Below are positions 8,343 to 17,799 of a stretch of DNA of 64,000 nt, piece after piece; the stretch's first letter is position 1; every line of letters begins with the position of its first letter. The translations under genes were made by a program, and so were the position numbers. The notes below the pieces were generated by a model. It had not been told where the DNA came from. It did not search any database and saw nothing but the letters and a program-made list of their open reading frames with translations. Source of the DNA: Actinomadura chibensis NBRC 106107 (GTDB lineage: Bacteria > Actinomycetota > Actinomycetes > Streptosporangiales > Streptosporangiaceae); assembly GCF_001552135.1 (NCBI RefSeq), contig NZ_BCQP01000040.1:62001-126000 (forward strand), given 5' to 3'.

Positions 8343-9196
8343 GGCGTCTCCTGCGCGACTCTCGCCACGGCCTTGGCCACGGCGTCGGGACGGTCGAGGG
8401 CGACCATGTGGCGGGCGTCGGGCAGCTCGACGCGGCTGCCCAGCGGGCTCATCTTCGTGAGCCGCTCGTGGCCCTCGGCCCATTCGCGCTGCTTGGCCGG
8501 ACGGCCCGCGTCGCCGAGCGCCGTCACGACGACCAGCGGGACGGCCGGGAACGCCGTCCGGGCGCGCAGCCGCGCCAGCGCGACCGCCATCTCCCGGTAG
8601 GCCAGCTCCTCGGCGAGGACGGTGCCGATGACCGTCCCGCGCCCGTAGACGGAGCGGACGACGCCGTCCGGGACGGCCTCCCCCCGGCGGCTCGTGTGGC
8701 GGAGGGCGAGCCGCCGCCCGAACGGCCCGGCGACCCGCGCGATCCGCGTCGCGTCGAGGACGGCGCCCGCCGCCCCGCAGACCGGCGCCAGCGCGGCGCC
8801 CAGCGGGAGCGGGGCGCGCGGCGCGTGCTCGTAGCTCGGGTCGACCAGGACCATGCCGAGGACGTGCTCCGGCGACGTCCGCGCGAGGGCCTCCGCCGCG
8901 AACGCCGCCATCGAGTGCGCGAGGACGATCACCGGCCGGCCCGCCCGCTCCGCCAGCGCCGCCATGATCCGGACGTCGCGGTCCAGCGTGGGACGCCGGA
9001 CGGCGGCCGGGCTGAGCCCGAGCCCCGGACGGTCATACACGGTCACGCGGTACTCGTCCCGGAGCAGCTCGACGGACGGCGCCCAGTCGAACCAGGCCCC
9101 GCCGAGCCCGGAGCCGAGCAGCAGCGGGACGCCGTCCGCGGGCCCGGACCGGACCACGTGGACCCGCTCGCCCCCGGCGCTCACGATCTCCGTCAC
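8339..9196 (-). CDS. Alpha/beta-fold hydrolase
   Basis: 285 residues from GTG 9196, which overlaps the upstream stop (GTGA). The fold is recognisable from the oxyanion segment LLLGSGLGG, YDRPGLGLS, the nucleophile elbow VLAHSMAAF (Ser in a variant G/A-H-S-M-A context), the acid in VLVDPSY or the later VVVTALGD, and the His in DARHMVALDRP. It is an esterase- or lipase-like enzyme of unknown substrate. It sits between a DUF998 membrane protein and a lipoprotein, all three with overlapping codons, so they form one translational unit. Confidence 0.86.
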   Translation of the reverse strand: MTEIVSAGGERVHVVRSGPADGVPLLLGSGLGGAWFDWAPSVELLRDEYRVTVYDRPGLGLSPAAVRRPTLDRDVRIMAALAERAGRPVIVLAHSMAAFAAEALARTSPEHVLGMVLVDPSYEHAPRAPLPLGAALAPVCGAAGAVLDATRIARVAGPFGRRLALRHTSRRGEAVPDGVVRSVYGRGTVIGTVLAEELAYREMAVALARLRARTAFPAVPLVVVTALGDAGRPAKQREWAEGHERLTKMSPLGSRVELPDARHMVALDRPDAVAKAVARVAQETP

Positions 9197-9918
9197 CGGC
9201 GTGCCTCCTCCATCGCTCCCGGCGCGGCCCGGCGGGCGCGGACCGTGTCCCGCCAGTCGGCGTACAGCGCCCACGCGATCACCAGGAGCCCGAGGCACAG
9301 GACGCTGATCTGCGCCCGCTGGACGATCCCGAGCCACTGGCCCATGTACATCGCGACGAGCGTGCCCAGGGCGAGCACCGTCTCGGCCAGGGCGAGCAGC
9401 CAGCCCCAGCGGGCGAGGGCGGGCCACCACCCGTACCGGCGGGCGGCGAGCGACAGCAGCAGCAGTGCGGCCACCCCGCACACGATCACGGCGCTGCTCG
9501 TCACCGAGTGGAACTCGTGGGAGAACGACACGTGCCCGGACCGCTCGCGCAGCGCGCACCACGTCTCCAGGCTGGGCGCGCAGTCGAGCGGGAACGACGC
9601 GTCGCCGATCGCGCACACGCCGAACAGGCCGAGGAACGCCCACCCGGCGGTGGCGAGGGGCCTGCGGCTCAGCCTGCGCAGGGTCTCCAGCGCCACGAGG
9701 ATCGACAGGACGCCCGTGACGAAGTCGCCCGCGCTGTAGACGGCGTGGAACGGCTGGTCGACGGCCGAGAGCTCGCTGACGTAGCCGTTGAGGAAGTCCA
9801 GCTTCGGACTGAGGAGGTTCTCCAGCAGGAAGGTCGCGTAGCTGACGCCCGCGACGGCGGCCAGGACGATCACCCTCACGGGAACGATGCCCGGCCCGCC
9901 ACGCTCGTCGGAGTTCAC
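9193..9918 (-). CDS. DUF998 family integral membrane protein
   Basis: 241 residues with about six hydrophobic helices. The DUF998 hallmarks NGYVSELSA near residue 45 and FHSVTSSAVIV near residue 137 are present. It heads a three-gene coupled unit with the alpha/beta hydrolase and lipoprotein genes. Members of this family are unassigned multi-pass membrane proteins; nothing in the sequence indicates a transported substrate. Confidence 0.78.
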   Translation of the reverse strand: MNSDERGGPGIVPVRVIVLAAVAGVSYATFLLENLLSPKLDFLNGYVSELSAVDQPFHAVYSAGDFVTGVLSILVALETLRRLSRRPLATAGWAFLGLFGVCAIGDASFPLDCAPSLETWCALRERSGHVSFSHEFHSVTSSAVIVCGVAALLLLSLAARRYGWWPALARWGWLLALAETVLALGTLVAMYMGQWLGIVQRAQISVLCLGLLVIAWALYADWRDTVRARRAAPGAMEEARR

Positions 9919-10326
9919 CGAGCCCCCTCACGCCGCCCTGTCCTTGCCGCGCCCTCGCCCAGTATTTCCCAAGATCTTGTCAGCAGGTGACACGGGGTGA
10001 GTGTTCCTCGTGTATCCGCTGGTCGGGCGGTGCACCGGGGTGTCGCCGAGACCCGGACCGCCGTCGGTGGAGGCGATCCCGGGACCGGACGGTGGAGAAG
10101 TCAGGCTCCCGCGGTCGTTGTACTGGCCGCGGGACGTCCACGATGATGTCGAGGCGATTTGTCGGGATCGTCCTTGACCGGCTTTGTTCTTACCGGGTAG
10201 GGGGCATCAATTCGTAATGAACCCATCCCAACGGGTTGAATGGGGGTGTCCTGCGCAGTACCGATCACGGTCCGTGACGCCGCACCGGGGGTCCGCCTCC
10301 CCGTTGACAGCAAGGAGTACCAACAC
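9919..10326. other. Divergent intergenic region (408 bases)
   Basis: Separates the DUF998 gene (minus) from the radical SAM gene (plus). A possible promoter for the plus gene is TTGACC at 10174-10179, but the matching -10 (TAGGGG, 18-nt spacing) is poor. AACCC/GGGTT (10220-10224, 10233-10237) is a small inverted repeat in the leader. AAGGAG at 10312-10317 is the ribosome site that sets the GTG 10327 start. No RNA gene or conserved small protein seen. Confidence 0.5.
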
Positions 10327-11643
<1,317 letters not shown>

Positions 11644-11712
11644 CCGCGCGCGGTGGCGTGCCCGCCGTCCCTCCCGGGACCCGGGCGGGCACGCCACGTC
11701 CAGGAGGCCGCC

Positions 11713-12918
11713 TCAGCGCAGGTGCCGCCGGAGCGCGAGGACGGACGCCAGCGTGGCCGCCCCGCACACCGCCATGACGTGGGACGGGGCGAGGAACTCG
11801 CCGAGCGCCCCGGCCGCGCCGATGCCCGCCGCCTGGCCCGTCATCAGGCCGGTGTTGGACAGGCCGAGCGCCTGCCCGCGGATCCGCTCCGGGACGGCGT
11901 CCACCAGCCGCCGCTGGACGGTCAGCTCGTAGCCGAGGCCGAACGTCCCGGCGGCCATCAGCGCACAGGCCGCCGCGAGGCCCGGGGCGAGGACGAACGC
12001 CAGCAGCGGCACGCCGGTCAGCGCGGCGAGCGGGAGGGTGAGCCGCTCCCGGACGTCCGGCCGGATCAGCCGGCCCACGACGAGGTTCCCGGCGAACATC
12101 CCGGCCGCGGCGGCGGACAGCAGCAGCCCGGCCCCGTGCGCGCTGCCGGCGGCCGCCGCGTAGGGGACGGCCATGCCCTCCGACCCGACCCAGCACGAGA
12201 TCGGCAGCCAGGCGCCGAGGAGCAGGCCGCGGACGCCGCGGTCGCCGAGCAGCAGCCGGTTCACCCGCCAGGTCTCGCGCGCCGTCCCGGCCGTCGCTTC
12301 GGGGGCTGGCGGCGGGACGTCCGGCAGCCGGAACCGGGCGAGGACGGCGCCCAGCCCGGCGCTCGCGGCGGCGAGCCAGAGCGTCCCGGTCGTGCCGAGC
12401 AGCGCGAGCAGCAGCCCGCCCGCCGCCTGCCCGGCGATCTGCGCGCCCGCGCTCGTCATCGTGAACAGCGAGCGGCCGAGCACGTACCCGTCGCCGGGCA
12501 GCAGGTCGGGCAGCCTCGCCTGCACGGTCGCGCCGCCGACCGGCGCGAACAGCCCCACCGCGAAGAGCAGCGCGAGCGTCGCGGGGACCGGCGGCGCGCC
12601 GACCGCGAGGACGGCCGTGACGGCGAGCCGCAGCAGGTGGAACGCGGTGAGCAGGCGCCGCGCCGGGACGCGGTCGGTGAGCGAGAGCAGCAGCGCCCCG
12701 CCCACCACGTACGGCAGGAAGCCCGCCGCGAAGATCAGCGCGGCGGCGACGGTGGAGCCGGTCCGCTCGAACGCCTGGACCGACAGCGCCAGCATCCGCA
12801 CCGAGTCGCCGCCCACCAGCAGCGTCTGCAGGGCGAACAGCGTCCGGAACTCGGGGACGGCGAACACGTCCCGGTACCGGGACGACTCCGGGACGGAGGC
12901 GGGGGAGGAAACGGCCAT
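11713..12918 (-). CDS. MFS transporter
   Basis: 401 residues with about 12 hydrophobic helices. Start ATG 12918. The pattern (FRTLFALQTLLVGGDSVRMLALS at the first helix, LTDRVPARRL in loop 2-3, LVGRLIRPDVRERL between helices 8 and 9) is that of MFS efflux proteins of the MdfA/ErmB-like type. It diverges from an ArsR-type regulator whose start region contains a perfect inverted repeat, so it is probably a regulated exporter induced by an unknown ligand. Confidence 0.85.
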   Translation of the reverse strand: MAVSSPASVPESSRYRDVFAVPEFRTLFALQTLLVGGDSVRMLALSVQAFERTGSTVAAALIFAAGFLPYVVGGALLLSLTDRVPARRLLTAFHLLRLAVTAVLAVGAPPVPATLALLFAVGLFAPVGGATVQARLPDLLPGDGYVLGRSLFTMTSAGAQIAGQAAGGLLLALLGTTGTLWLAAASAGLGAVLARFRLPDVPPPAPEATAGTARETWRVNRLLLGDRGVRGLLLGAWLPISCWVGSEGMAVPYAAAAGSAHGAGLLLSAAAAGMFAGNLVVGRLIRPDVRERLTLPLAALTGVPLLAFVLAPGLAAACALMAAGTFGLGYELTVQRRLVDAVPERIRGQALGLSNTGLMTGQAAGIGAAGALGEFLAPSHVMAVCGAATLASVLALRRHLR

Positions 12919-12955
12919 GAGGGCGACTCTGCGGCGCGGCCGCCGTCCCGGCACA

Positions 12956-12979
12956 ATGTTTCGCGGAGGAACGAAACAT
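12956..12979. promoter_or_regulatory. Perfect inverted-repeat operator over the regulator's ribosome site and start
   Basis: ATGTTTCG at 12956-12963 and CGAAACAT at 12972-12979 are perfect 8-bp arms around an 8-nt spacer. The spacer holds the GGAGGA ribosome site and the right arm overlaps the ATG (12978-12980) of the DUF5937/ArsR gene. It lies 38 bases upstream of the divergent MFS start. Likely an autoregulatory operator controlling both genes; the binding protein is inferred. Confidence 0.7.
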
Positions 12980-13958
12980 GAAACGGATCGAGGTCGGCCA
13001 GGCGGACTTCGCGGCCAGCCGCTTCGGCCACTCCCCGCTGCTGGAGACGCTGAACGCGCTCGGCCTGGTGGCCGGGCGGATCCCGGTCGGCGCGCTGCGC
13101 CCATGGGTCGAGCGGGCCCGGCCCCGCTACCTGGCGATCGCGGACGACCCGGCCGTCCGGGCGCTCGTGTTCCTGCGCCGCCGCGCCGGCTACATGGCCG
13201 ACTTCGTCAGCCCGCCGCCCGCCCGGCCGAACCTCACCGTCGCCGACCAGCTCGCCACGATGCGGGCGACGCCGCTCGACCAGGCGCGCCGCGAGGTCGC
13301 CCGCAACCTGGCCGACCTGCCGGAGCCGGACCGCGTCGTCCGGTCCGTGCTGGACGCCCCGGACATGGTCGGCCGCCTCGCCACCGGCATGGAGACCGCC
13401 TGGCACACGCTGCTGGAGCCGGACTGGCCGGTCGTCCGGTCGATTCTGGAGCGCGACATCGTCCACCGCGCCGGACGGCTCGCCGCCTACGGCTGGGCCG
13501 AGGCGCTGGACGGGCTGTCCCGCCGGGTGCGCTGGCGCGACGGCGTGATCGAGGTGGACATCGCCGCCGGCGGCGACGCCGTGCACCGGCTCGGCGGCGC
13601 CGGGCTGATGTTCGTGCCGATCGTCTTCTCCGAGCTGGGCCTCGCCGTCGAGCCCGGCTGGCCGTACACGCTGATGTACCGGGCGAGGGGAGTGGCGGCG
13701 CTCTGGGAGCGCCCCGAGCGCGGCCCCGACGACGCCCTCGCGAAACTGATCGGCCGCACCCGCGCCGACCTGCTGCGGCTGCTCGCCGACCCGGCGACGA
13801 CGACCTGGCTGAGCGCCCGGCTGCGGGTCAGCGTCGGCGGCGTCGGCGACCATCTCGCGGTGCTGCGGGCGGCCGGGCTCGTCACGCGGCAGCGCAGCGG
13901 ACGGTCCGTGCTCTACCGGCGGACGGCCGTCGGGGACGTCCTCGCCGACCCGCCCTGA
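12978..13958 (+). CDS. ArsR/SmtB-type winged-helix regulator with DUF5937 domain
   Basis: 326 residues. The N-terminal ~240 residues match DUF5937 (FAASRFGHSPLLETLNAL start, RWRDGVIEVD core), a domain always attached to an ArsR-like winged helix. The winged helix occupies about residues 245-320: TWLSARLRVSVGGVGDHLAVLRAAGLV as the recognition helix and RQRSGRSVLYRR as the wing. No metal-binding Cys motif is seen, so the inducer is probably organic. Divergent from an MFS exporter with a shared operator, hence its probable target. Confidence 0.88.
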   Translation: MKRIEVGQADFAASRFGHSPLLETLNALGLVAGRIPVGALRPWVERARPRYLAIADDPAVRALVFLRRRAGYMADFVSPPPARPNLTVADQLATMRATPLDQARREVARNLADLPEPDRVVRSVLDAPDMVGRLATGMETAWHTLLEPDWPVVRSILERDIVHRAGRLAAYGWAEALDGLSRRVRWRDGVIEVDIAAGGDAVHRLGGAGLMFVPIVFSELGLAVEPGWPYTLMYRARGVAALWERPERGPDDALAKLIGRTRADLLRLLADPATTTWLSARLRVSVGGVGDHLAVLRAAGLVTRQRSGRSVLYRRTAVGDVLADPP

Positions 13959-13963
13959 GCAGC

Positions 13964-14007
13964 GCGGGGGCCGCCCCCGGCCGTCCTCAGCCGGGGACGG
14001 CCCCCGC
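13964..14007. terminator. Bidirectional GC-rich terminator between convergent genes
   Basis: Arms 13964-13981 and 13990-14007 form an 18-bp stem with one mismatch and an 8-nt loop. It fills the 55 bases between the regulator stop (13956-13958, plus) and the PEBP stop (14014-14016, minus). Confidence 0.75.
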
Positions 14008-14013
14008 CGCTTG

Positions 14014-14535
14014 TCAGGTGCCGTAGACCGGGACGATCGTCGCGCGGGCCAGCGTGTGCGCGGTCAGGTTGAAGCCCACAGCGGCCGGGGACGCGTCCGA
14101 GTCGATCCCGAGCGACTCCACGTCCAAGGCGTGCACGGCGAACACGTACCGGTGCGGGTCGCCGGGCGGCGGAGCCGCGCCGCCGAACGCCTTCACCCCG
14201 TAGTCGTTGCGGGCGTGCACGCCGACCTTCGCGTCGGCTGTCCCGGCGCCGCGCGGCAGCTCCGTCACGTCCGCCGGGACGTCGAACAGCGACCAGTGCC
14301 AGAAGCCGCTGCCGGTCGGCGCGTCCGGGTCGTAGCAGGTCACCGCGAAGCTCCGCGTCTCCGCCGGGAACCCGGACCAGCGCAAATGCGGCGACTCGTT
14401 GCCGCCGCCGAACCCGCCCTGGTCGAAGACGTGCGGGTCGGGGAGGCGCTCGCCGTCCGCGATGTCGTCGCTCTCGACGGTGAACGACGGGACCTCGGGC
14501 AGGAACTCGTAGGGAAGCGGCGGCTTGCCGGACAT
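14014..14535 (-). CDS. YbhB/YbcL-type phosphatidylethanolamine-binding protein (PEBP/RKIP family)
   Basis: 173 residues from ATG 14535, with GGAGG 6 bases upstream. Family motifs: a fully matching substrate pocket with SPHLRWSGFPAETRSFAVTCYDPDAP, the DPDAP block, FWHWSLFDVP, the DYGVKAFGG block and GDPHRYVFAVHAL. There is no signal peptide, so it is cytoplasmic. Bacterial members are of unclear physiological role; some inhibit proteases or bind small ligands. It precedes nothing obviously linked; 67 bases separate it from the ABC permease gene upstream. Confidence 0.92.
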   Translation of the reverse strand: MSGKPPLPYEFLPEVPSFTVESDDIADGERLPDPHVFDQGGFGGGNESPHLRWSGFPAETRSFAVTCYDPDAPTGSGFWHWSLFDVPADVTELPRGAGTADAKVGVHARNDYGVKAFGGAAPPPGDPHRYVFAVHALDVESLGIDSDASPAAVGFNLTAHTLARATIVPVYGT

Positions 14536-14602
14536 GGCGACCTCCAGTTTCGGACTTCCGGTTGTCGCCTCCATCTCTATCAGGGGACGTCGCGGTGGCA
14601 CG

Positions 14603-15478
14603 TCACGTCTTCACGGCTCCCATCGTGAACCCGGTGACGAACCGGTCCAGGAACAGGTTGAACAGGAACGCGATCGGCACCGCCGTGACCACCGTGGCCG
14701 CCTGGAGCGACTGCCAGAAGAACACGTCCCCGCGGACGAGCTGCGTCGGCACGCCCGTGCTGACCACCATCTCCGGGCTCGCCGACACGAACGCCAGCGC
14801 GTACACGAACTCGCTGGCCGTGAGCGTGAAGCTGAACACGACCACGGCGACGATCCCCGGGAACACCAGCGGCAGGACGGCCCGCAGGAACGCGCCGAGA
14901 CGGCTGTGGCCGTCCACCATGGCCTGCTCCTCGACGTCCTTCGGGACGGCCTTCAGGAACCCGATCAGCAGCCACACCGACACCGGCACCGTGATCGTCG
15001 GATACACGACGATCATCGACCAGAGCGTGTCCTCCAGGCGCAGCCACACGACGACGCGGGTCAGCGACAGGAACAGCAGCGACGGCGGCACCAGGTACAC
15101 CATGAAGATCGCGATGCCCATCGGCGTGCCCCACGGCCGGTCCAGGCGCGCGAGGGAGTACGCGGCGGGCAGCGCCAGCGCCAGCGTGATCGCGACGACC
15201 GCCGCGCCGACGATCAGCGTGTTCCCCACGAACGTCAGGAACGGCGTGTCGCTGAACAGGAACTTCACATGGTCGGGGGTGGCGGGCTCGTTGAAGTAAA
15301 ACGGGTTGCTCTCCGGGTTGTACAGGTCCTGGTTCTGCTTGAACGCGCTGACGACGCTCCACAGGAACGGCAGCGCGCACACCAGCGCCGCCAGCACCGC
15401 CGACGCGTACACGCCGACCCGCGCCGCGACATGCCGCCGCGCATACCTCCGCCGCAACGCCCCAACTTCAGTGGTCAT
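14603..15478 (-). CDS. Carbohydrate ABC transporter permease (MalG type)
   Basis: 291 residues from ATG 15478 (MTTEVGALRR). Six membrane helices and the cytoplasmic EAA loop (DVEEQAMVDGHSRLGAFLRAVLPL) that docks on the ATPase are present. It is the second inner-membrane subunit of a sugar importer whose other genes lie upstream. The frame remains open through the 75-bp repeat array to another ATG at 15778 that overlaps the upstream permease stop (ATGA). Translation from there would add exactly 100 residues made of four 25-residue units (each beginning MTGAERGSSR). Which start is used cannot be decided; 15478 gives the family length. Confidence 0.88.
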   Translation of the reverse strand: MTTEVGALRRRYARRHVAARVGVYASAVLAALVCALPFLWSVVSAFKQNQDLYNPESNPFYFNEPATPDHVKFLFSDTPFLTFVGNTLIVGAAVVAITLALALPAAYSLARLDRPWGTPMGIAIFMVYLVPPSLLFLSLTRVVVWLRLEDTLWSMIVVYPTITVPVSVWLLIGFLKAVPKDVEEQAMVDGHSRLGAFLRAVLPLVFPGIVAVVVFSFTLTASEFVYALAFVSASPEMVVSTGVPTQLVRGDVFFWQSLQAATVVTAVPIAFLFNLFLDRFVTGFTMGAVKT

Positions 15479-15783
15479 CCCGCCCTGCCTTTCTGGGGGA
15501 CGACCCCCAGACCCCCGCTGGAGGCGGGATGATCCTCGCTCCGCTCCGGTCATCCCGCCCTGCTTTTCTGGGGGACGACCCCCAGACCCCCGCTGGAGGC
15601 GGGATGATCCTCGCTCCGCTCCGGTCATCCCGCCCTGCTTTTCTGGGGGACGACCCCCAGACCCCCGCTGGAGGCGGGATGATCCTCGCTCCGCTCCGGT
15701 CATCCCGCCCTGCTTTTCTGGGGGACGACCCCCAGACCCCCGCTGGAGGCGGGATGATCCTCGCTCCGCTCCGGTCATCCCGC
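15473..15783. repeat. Tandem array of four 75-bp compound-hairpin units plus partial fifth
   Basis: Full units start at 15473, 15548, 15623 and 15698; 11 bases of a fifth begin at 15773. Units 2-4 are identical; unit 1 has one C for T change in its CTGC(C/T)TTTC stretch. Each unit contains an inner hairpin CTGGGGG-ACGA-CCCCCAG (15493-15510 in unit 1). Around it is an outer inverted repeat TCATCCCGCC/GGCGGGATGA (15475-15484 and 15523-15532). On the minus strand the outer 3' arm contains GGCGGG-ATG, so it would fold over a ribosome-site-like stretch and start codon. 75 bp is 25 codons and every unit is open in the permease frame. Confidence 0.93.
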
Positions 15784-16716
15784 CTCCAATCGTCGTACCG
15801 CCCTCAGGATCGCTACGGCGCCTGCGAGGAGGAGGGGGAACAGGAAGAGGGCTATGGCGGCGCCCTGGCCGACGTCGCCGCCCTCGATGCCGCGGAAGTA
15901 CGCCCACGACGCGAGGACGTCCGTGGAGTGCGTCGGGCCGCCGCGCGTCAGCACGTACGGGACGGTCATGTCGGTGAACGTCATGATCGCGCCGAACAGC
16001 CCGGCGACCGCGATCACCGGCAGCGTCAGCGGGATCGTCACCTCGAACATCCGCCGCCAGAACCCGGCGCCGTCGATCCGCGCCGCCTCGTCGACGTCGC
16101 GCGGGATCGCGACCAGCCCGGCCATCACGATCACGGCGGCGAGCGGCGTCAGCCGCCAGGTCTGCACCGCGATCACCGACGCCATCGCCGTGCCGGGACG
16201 CCCCAGCCACACGACGTTCCCGTCGATCAGCCCGAGGTGCCGCAGCACCCAGTCGACCGGCGAGTAGATCGAGTCGAGGAACCACAGCCACGAGATCGTC
16301 GACAGCGCGACCGGGGTCGTCCACGGCAGCAGCACCAGGAACCGGACGAACCACTTCCCCCGGAACTCCGCGACCAGGATGTTCGCCAGGATCTTCCCGA
16401 ACACCACGATCAGCGCCATGCTGACCAGCGTGAACACCAGCGTGTTCCGCAGCGCCCGCCAGAACACGCCGTCGTCGAAGACCGCCGTGAAGTTCCGGAA
16501 CCCGACGAAGTCGAACGACGGGTCGCCGGTCGTCACGTCCGAGAACGCGAACGCGACCGCCAGCAGGAACGGGACGCCGACCAGCGCCGCGATGTAGACG
16601 ACCGACGGCAGCAGCATCACCCACGCGAGGAAGCCGTCCCGGTCGGCGAGGCCGGGCTTCGGCGCCGCCTCGTCCCGCACGGCGACCGGCGTGGGCTCGG
16701 TCCGCGCGCCCGTCAC
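15775..16716 (-). CDS. Carbohydrate ABC transporter permease (MalF type)
   Basis: 313 residues from GTG 16716, overlapping the ATPase gene stop (GTGA). Six helices are predicted, with a ~30-residue cytoplasmic N-terminus. The EAA loop is DVDEAARIDGAGFWRRMFEVTIPL. It forms the membrane channel with the MalG-type subunit encoded downstream. Its last codons (LEAG then TGA 15775-15777) contain GGAGGCGGG-ATGA, which looks like the original ribosome site and start of the next permease gene before the repeat array was inserted. Confidence 0.93.
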   Translation of the reverse strand: MTGARTEPTPVAVRDEAAPKPGLADRDGFLAWVMLLPSVVYIAALVGVPFLLAVAFAFSDVTTGDPSFDFVGFRNFTAVFDDGVFWRALRNTLVFTLVSMALIVVFGKILANILVAEFRGKWFVRFLVLLPWTTPVALSTISWLWFLDSIYSPVDWVLRHLGLIDGNVVWLGRPGTAMASVIAVQTWRLTPLAAVIVMAGLVAIPRDVDEAARIDGAGFWRRMFEVTIPLTLPVIAVAGLFGAIMTFTDMTVPYVLTRGGPTHSTDVLASWAYFRGIEGGDVGQGAAIALFLFPLLLAGAVAILRAVRRLEAG

Positions 16717-17771
16717 GGCGCCCCTCCGATCGGGACGGCGGACGTCCGCGCGCCCGACCCGGCGTCGAAGAACCGCAGCCGCTCGCCCGGCACGGCGAAC
16801 TCGTGCGTCTCCCCGGCGTCCAGCGGGGTGGCGACGGTCGACGGCAGGCGGGCGATGACGCGCGTCTCTTCGCCGATGCCGGTGACCGTCCCGTACACGT
16901 GCCGGTCGCCCGACAGGTACTCCATCCGCTCGACCCGCAGCGGCATCGTCACCCGCGACTCCGCCGGGACGTTCTCCACCGGCAGCAGGTGCTCCGGACG
17001 GAACCCGACGAGCCGGTCGTCCCGCCTGACGAGGTTCATCGGCGGGGAGCCGATGAACCGCGCCACGAACGTGTCGGCCGGGTCGTCGTACACCTCGCGC
17101 GGCGTCCCTACCTGCCGGACGCGGCCCTTCTCCAGCACCGCGATCCGGTCGCCGAGGCCCATCGCCTCCGCCTGGTCGTGGGTGACGTAGACGGTGGTCG
17201 TCCCGACGTGCTGCTGGAAGCGCTTCAGCTCGTCGCGGGCCGTCGCGCGCATCTTCGCGTCGAGGTTGGACAGCGGCTCGTCCAGCAGGAACACCGCCGG
17301 GTCGCGGACCAGCGCCCGCGCGAGCGCCACCCGCTGCCGCTCCCCGCCGGACAGCTGGCGCGGCTTGCGGCGCAGCAGCGGCTCGATCTCCAGTAACTCG
17401 GCGGCCCACGCCGCCTTCTTCCGGCGCTCCTCCTTTGCCATCCCCTCCGCGCGCAGCGGGAAGACGATGTTGTCGAACACGGTCTTGTGCGGGTACAGCG
17501 CGTACGACTGGAACACCATCGCGATCTTCCGGACGCGCGGCGGCAGCCCGTTGACCACGTTCCCGCCGATCAGCACCTCGCCCTCGGTCGGCTGCTCCAA
17601 GCCCGCGATCGTGCGCAGCAGGGTCGTCTTGCCGCACCCGGACGGGCCGAGCAGCACCAGGTACTCGCCGGGCTCCGCGGCCAGGTCGACGCCGTCCAGC
17701 GCGCGCACGTGGTCGGACCGGCCGCGGCGCGCCCTGAGCTGCCCGTCGAAGGTCTTGACCAGCCCTTTCAC
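16713..17771 (-). CDS. Sugar ABC transporter ATP-binding protein (MalK/UgpC type)
   Basis: 352 residues. Walker A GPSGCGKTT, Q-loop MVFQSYALYPH, signature LSGGERQRVALARAL, Walker B FLLDEPLSNLD and H-loop VTHDQ are intact. A C-terminal ~110-residue TOBE/OB domain (VGFRPEHL) is typical of sugar-importer ATPases. Start is uncertain: GTG 17771 gives MKGLVKTF, about 7 residues shorter than usual at the N-terminus. The upstream in-frame bases encode ITTVEV but offer only an ATC. It lies 28 bases after the binding-protein gene and overlaps the permease gene, so it is the second gene of the importer operon. Confidence 0.93.
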   Translation of the reverse strand: MKGLVKTFDGQLRARRGRSDHVRALDGVDLAAEPGEYLVLLGPSGCGKTTLLRTIAGLEQPTEGEVLIGGNVVNGLPPRVRKIAMVFQSYALYPHKTVFDNIVFPLRAEGMAKEERRKKAAWAAELLEIEPLLRRKPRQLSGGERQRVALARALVRDPAVFLLDEPLSNLDAKMRATARDELKRFQQHVGTTTVYVTHDQAEAMGLGDRIAVLEKGRVRQVGTPREVYDDPADTFVARFIGSPPMNLVRRDDRLVGFRPEHLLPVENVPAESRVTMPLRVERMEYLSGDRHVYGTVTGIGEETRVIARLPSTVATPLDAGETHEFAVPGERLRFFDAGSGARTSAVPIGGAP

Positions 17772-17799
17772 CTCAACGGTAGTGATCTGCCCCGCCCCC

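Noticed and set aside
9987..10217. Plus-strand ORF in the DUF998/radical SAM intergenic region
   Set aside because: No ribosome site, Arg/Gly/Ser-biased composition and no recognisable pattern; GTG 10327 with AAGGAG is the gene start.
15473..15783. Possible CRISPR array
   Set aside because: Units are contiguous and nearly identical with no unique spacers, and no cas genes are present; it is a tandem repeat.
14603..16624. A single 673-residue permease fusion running through the repeat array
   Set aside because: The part upstream of 15778 is the wrong frame of the MalF-type permease gene; only the 100-residue repeat extension from 15778 is plausible.
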